A DNA stretch of 64,000 bases from Pseudomonas putida NBRC 14164 (lineage in GTDB: Bacteria > Pseudomonadota > Gammaproteobacteria > Pseudomonadales > Pseudomonadaceae). Below the pieces are notes generated by a model. The model was not told the origin of the DNA and did no database searches. It saw only the letters and a program-made list of their open reading frames with translations. Each line of letters begins with the position of its first letter. Position 1 is the stretch's first letter. Location of the stretch: NCBI RefSeq assembly GCF_000412675.1, contig NC_021505.1, forward strand, positions 2,846,501-2,910,500, read 5' to 3'. The position numbers were made by a program, and so were the translations under genes. Below are positions 63,978-64,000 of this stretch, one piece after another.

Positions 63978-64000
63978 ATGTTCGAACTCGACCATGACCT
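63978..64000 (+). CDS. Start of a divergent gene, possibly CdaR-like regulator (cut by window end)
   Basis: ATG 63978 preceded by AAAGGA; only MFELDHDL can be read before the window ends. The opening resembles my recollection of the CdaR (sugar diacid) regulator N-terminus in pseudomonads, which would fit control of the divergent MFS gene. Too short for a firm identification. Confidence 0.35.

Overview
The window reads as chromosomal DNA of a fluorescent Pseudomonas of the P. putida group. The support is high GC, many copies of the P. putida-type REP palindrome (core GCGGGCTTGCCCGC next to CTCCCACAGG), and a gene order that I recall from P. putida KT2440 (exopolysaccharide locus, then serine dehydratase, polyamine genes, and benR-benABCDKEF). 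I could not run a comparison, so the species assignment is inference.

Region 1 (1-19821) is an exopolysaccharide locus resembling the one called pea in KT2440. It holds a chain-length regulator (cut by the window start), a separate BY-kinase-like ATPase, galE, a polymerase coupled to a large periplasmic glycosidase-like protein, a Wzx flippase, a tiny Tat-signal protein coupled to a GMC oxidoreductase, two hexapeptide acyltransferases, three GT2 enzymes, one GT4, a WecG/TagA-type transferase, a VirK/DUF535 protein and the priming sugar-phosphate transferase. Together they can build, flip, polymerise, decorate and trim a lipid-linked polymer.

Region 2 (19901-32617) is amino-acid and polyamine metabolism: a LysR regulator divergent from an iron-sulfur L-serine dehydratase, a DUF3313 lipoprotein, and a minus-strand puuA / potF-like / puuB set with a divergent AraC regulator. 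A stand-alone SF1 helicase-like ATPase and a sad / ptrR-like divergent pair follow.

Region 3 (32751-43696) is mixed: two small exported proteins (one a PagL lipid A deacylase with an intact catalytic triad), a tandem universal stress protein, an inositol-monophosphatase-family enzyme, a lipoprotein, an alpha/beta hydrolase, and a quaternary-amine ABC transporter flanked by LysR and GlxA-type AraC regulators.

Region 4 (43911-53019) is the benzoate system: benR, a BenR/XylS-type operator, benABC, benD, benK, benE and benF. REP pairs separate benC from benD and benK from benE, and no catechol dioxygenase gene lies between benK and benE.

Region 5 (53125-64000) has a membrane hydrolase, a TraX-like protein, a LysR regulator and a cold-shock gene. 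A group IIC intron sits exactly at the T-run of the cold-shock gene's terminator, and its maturase reading frame carries an in-frame TAG. An Old Yellow Enzyme reductase, an aldo/keto reductase, a Rieske-fused FAD reductase, an MFS transporter and the first codons of a divergent gene complete the window.
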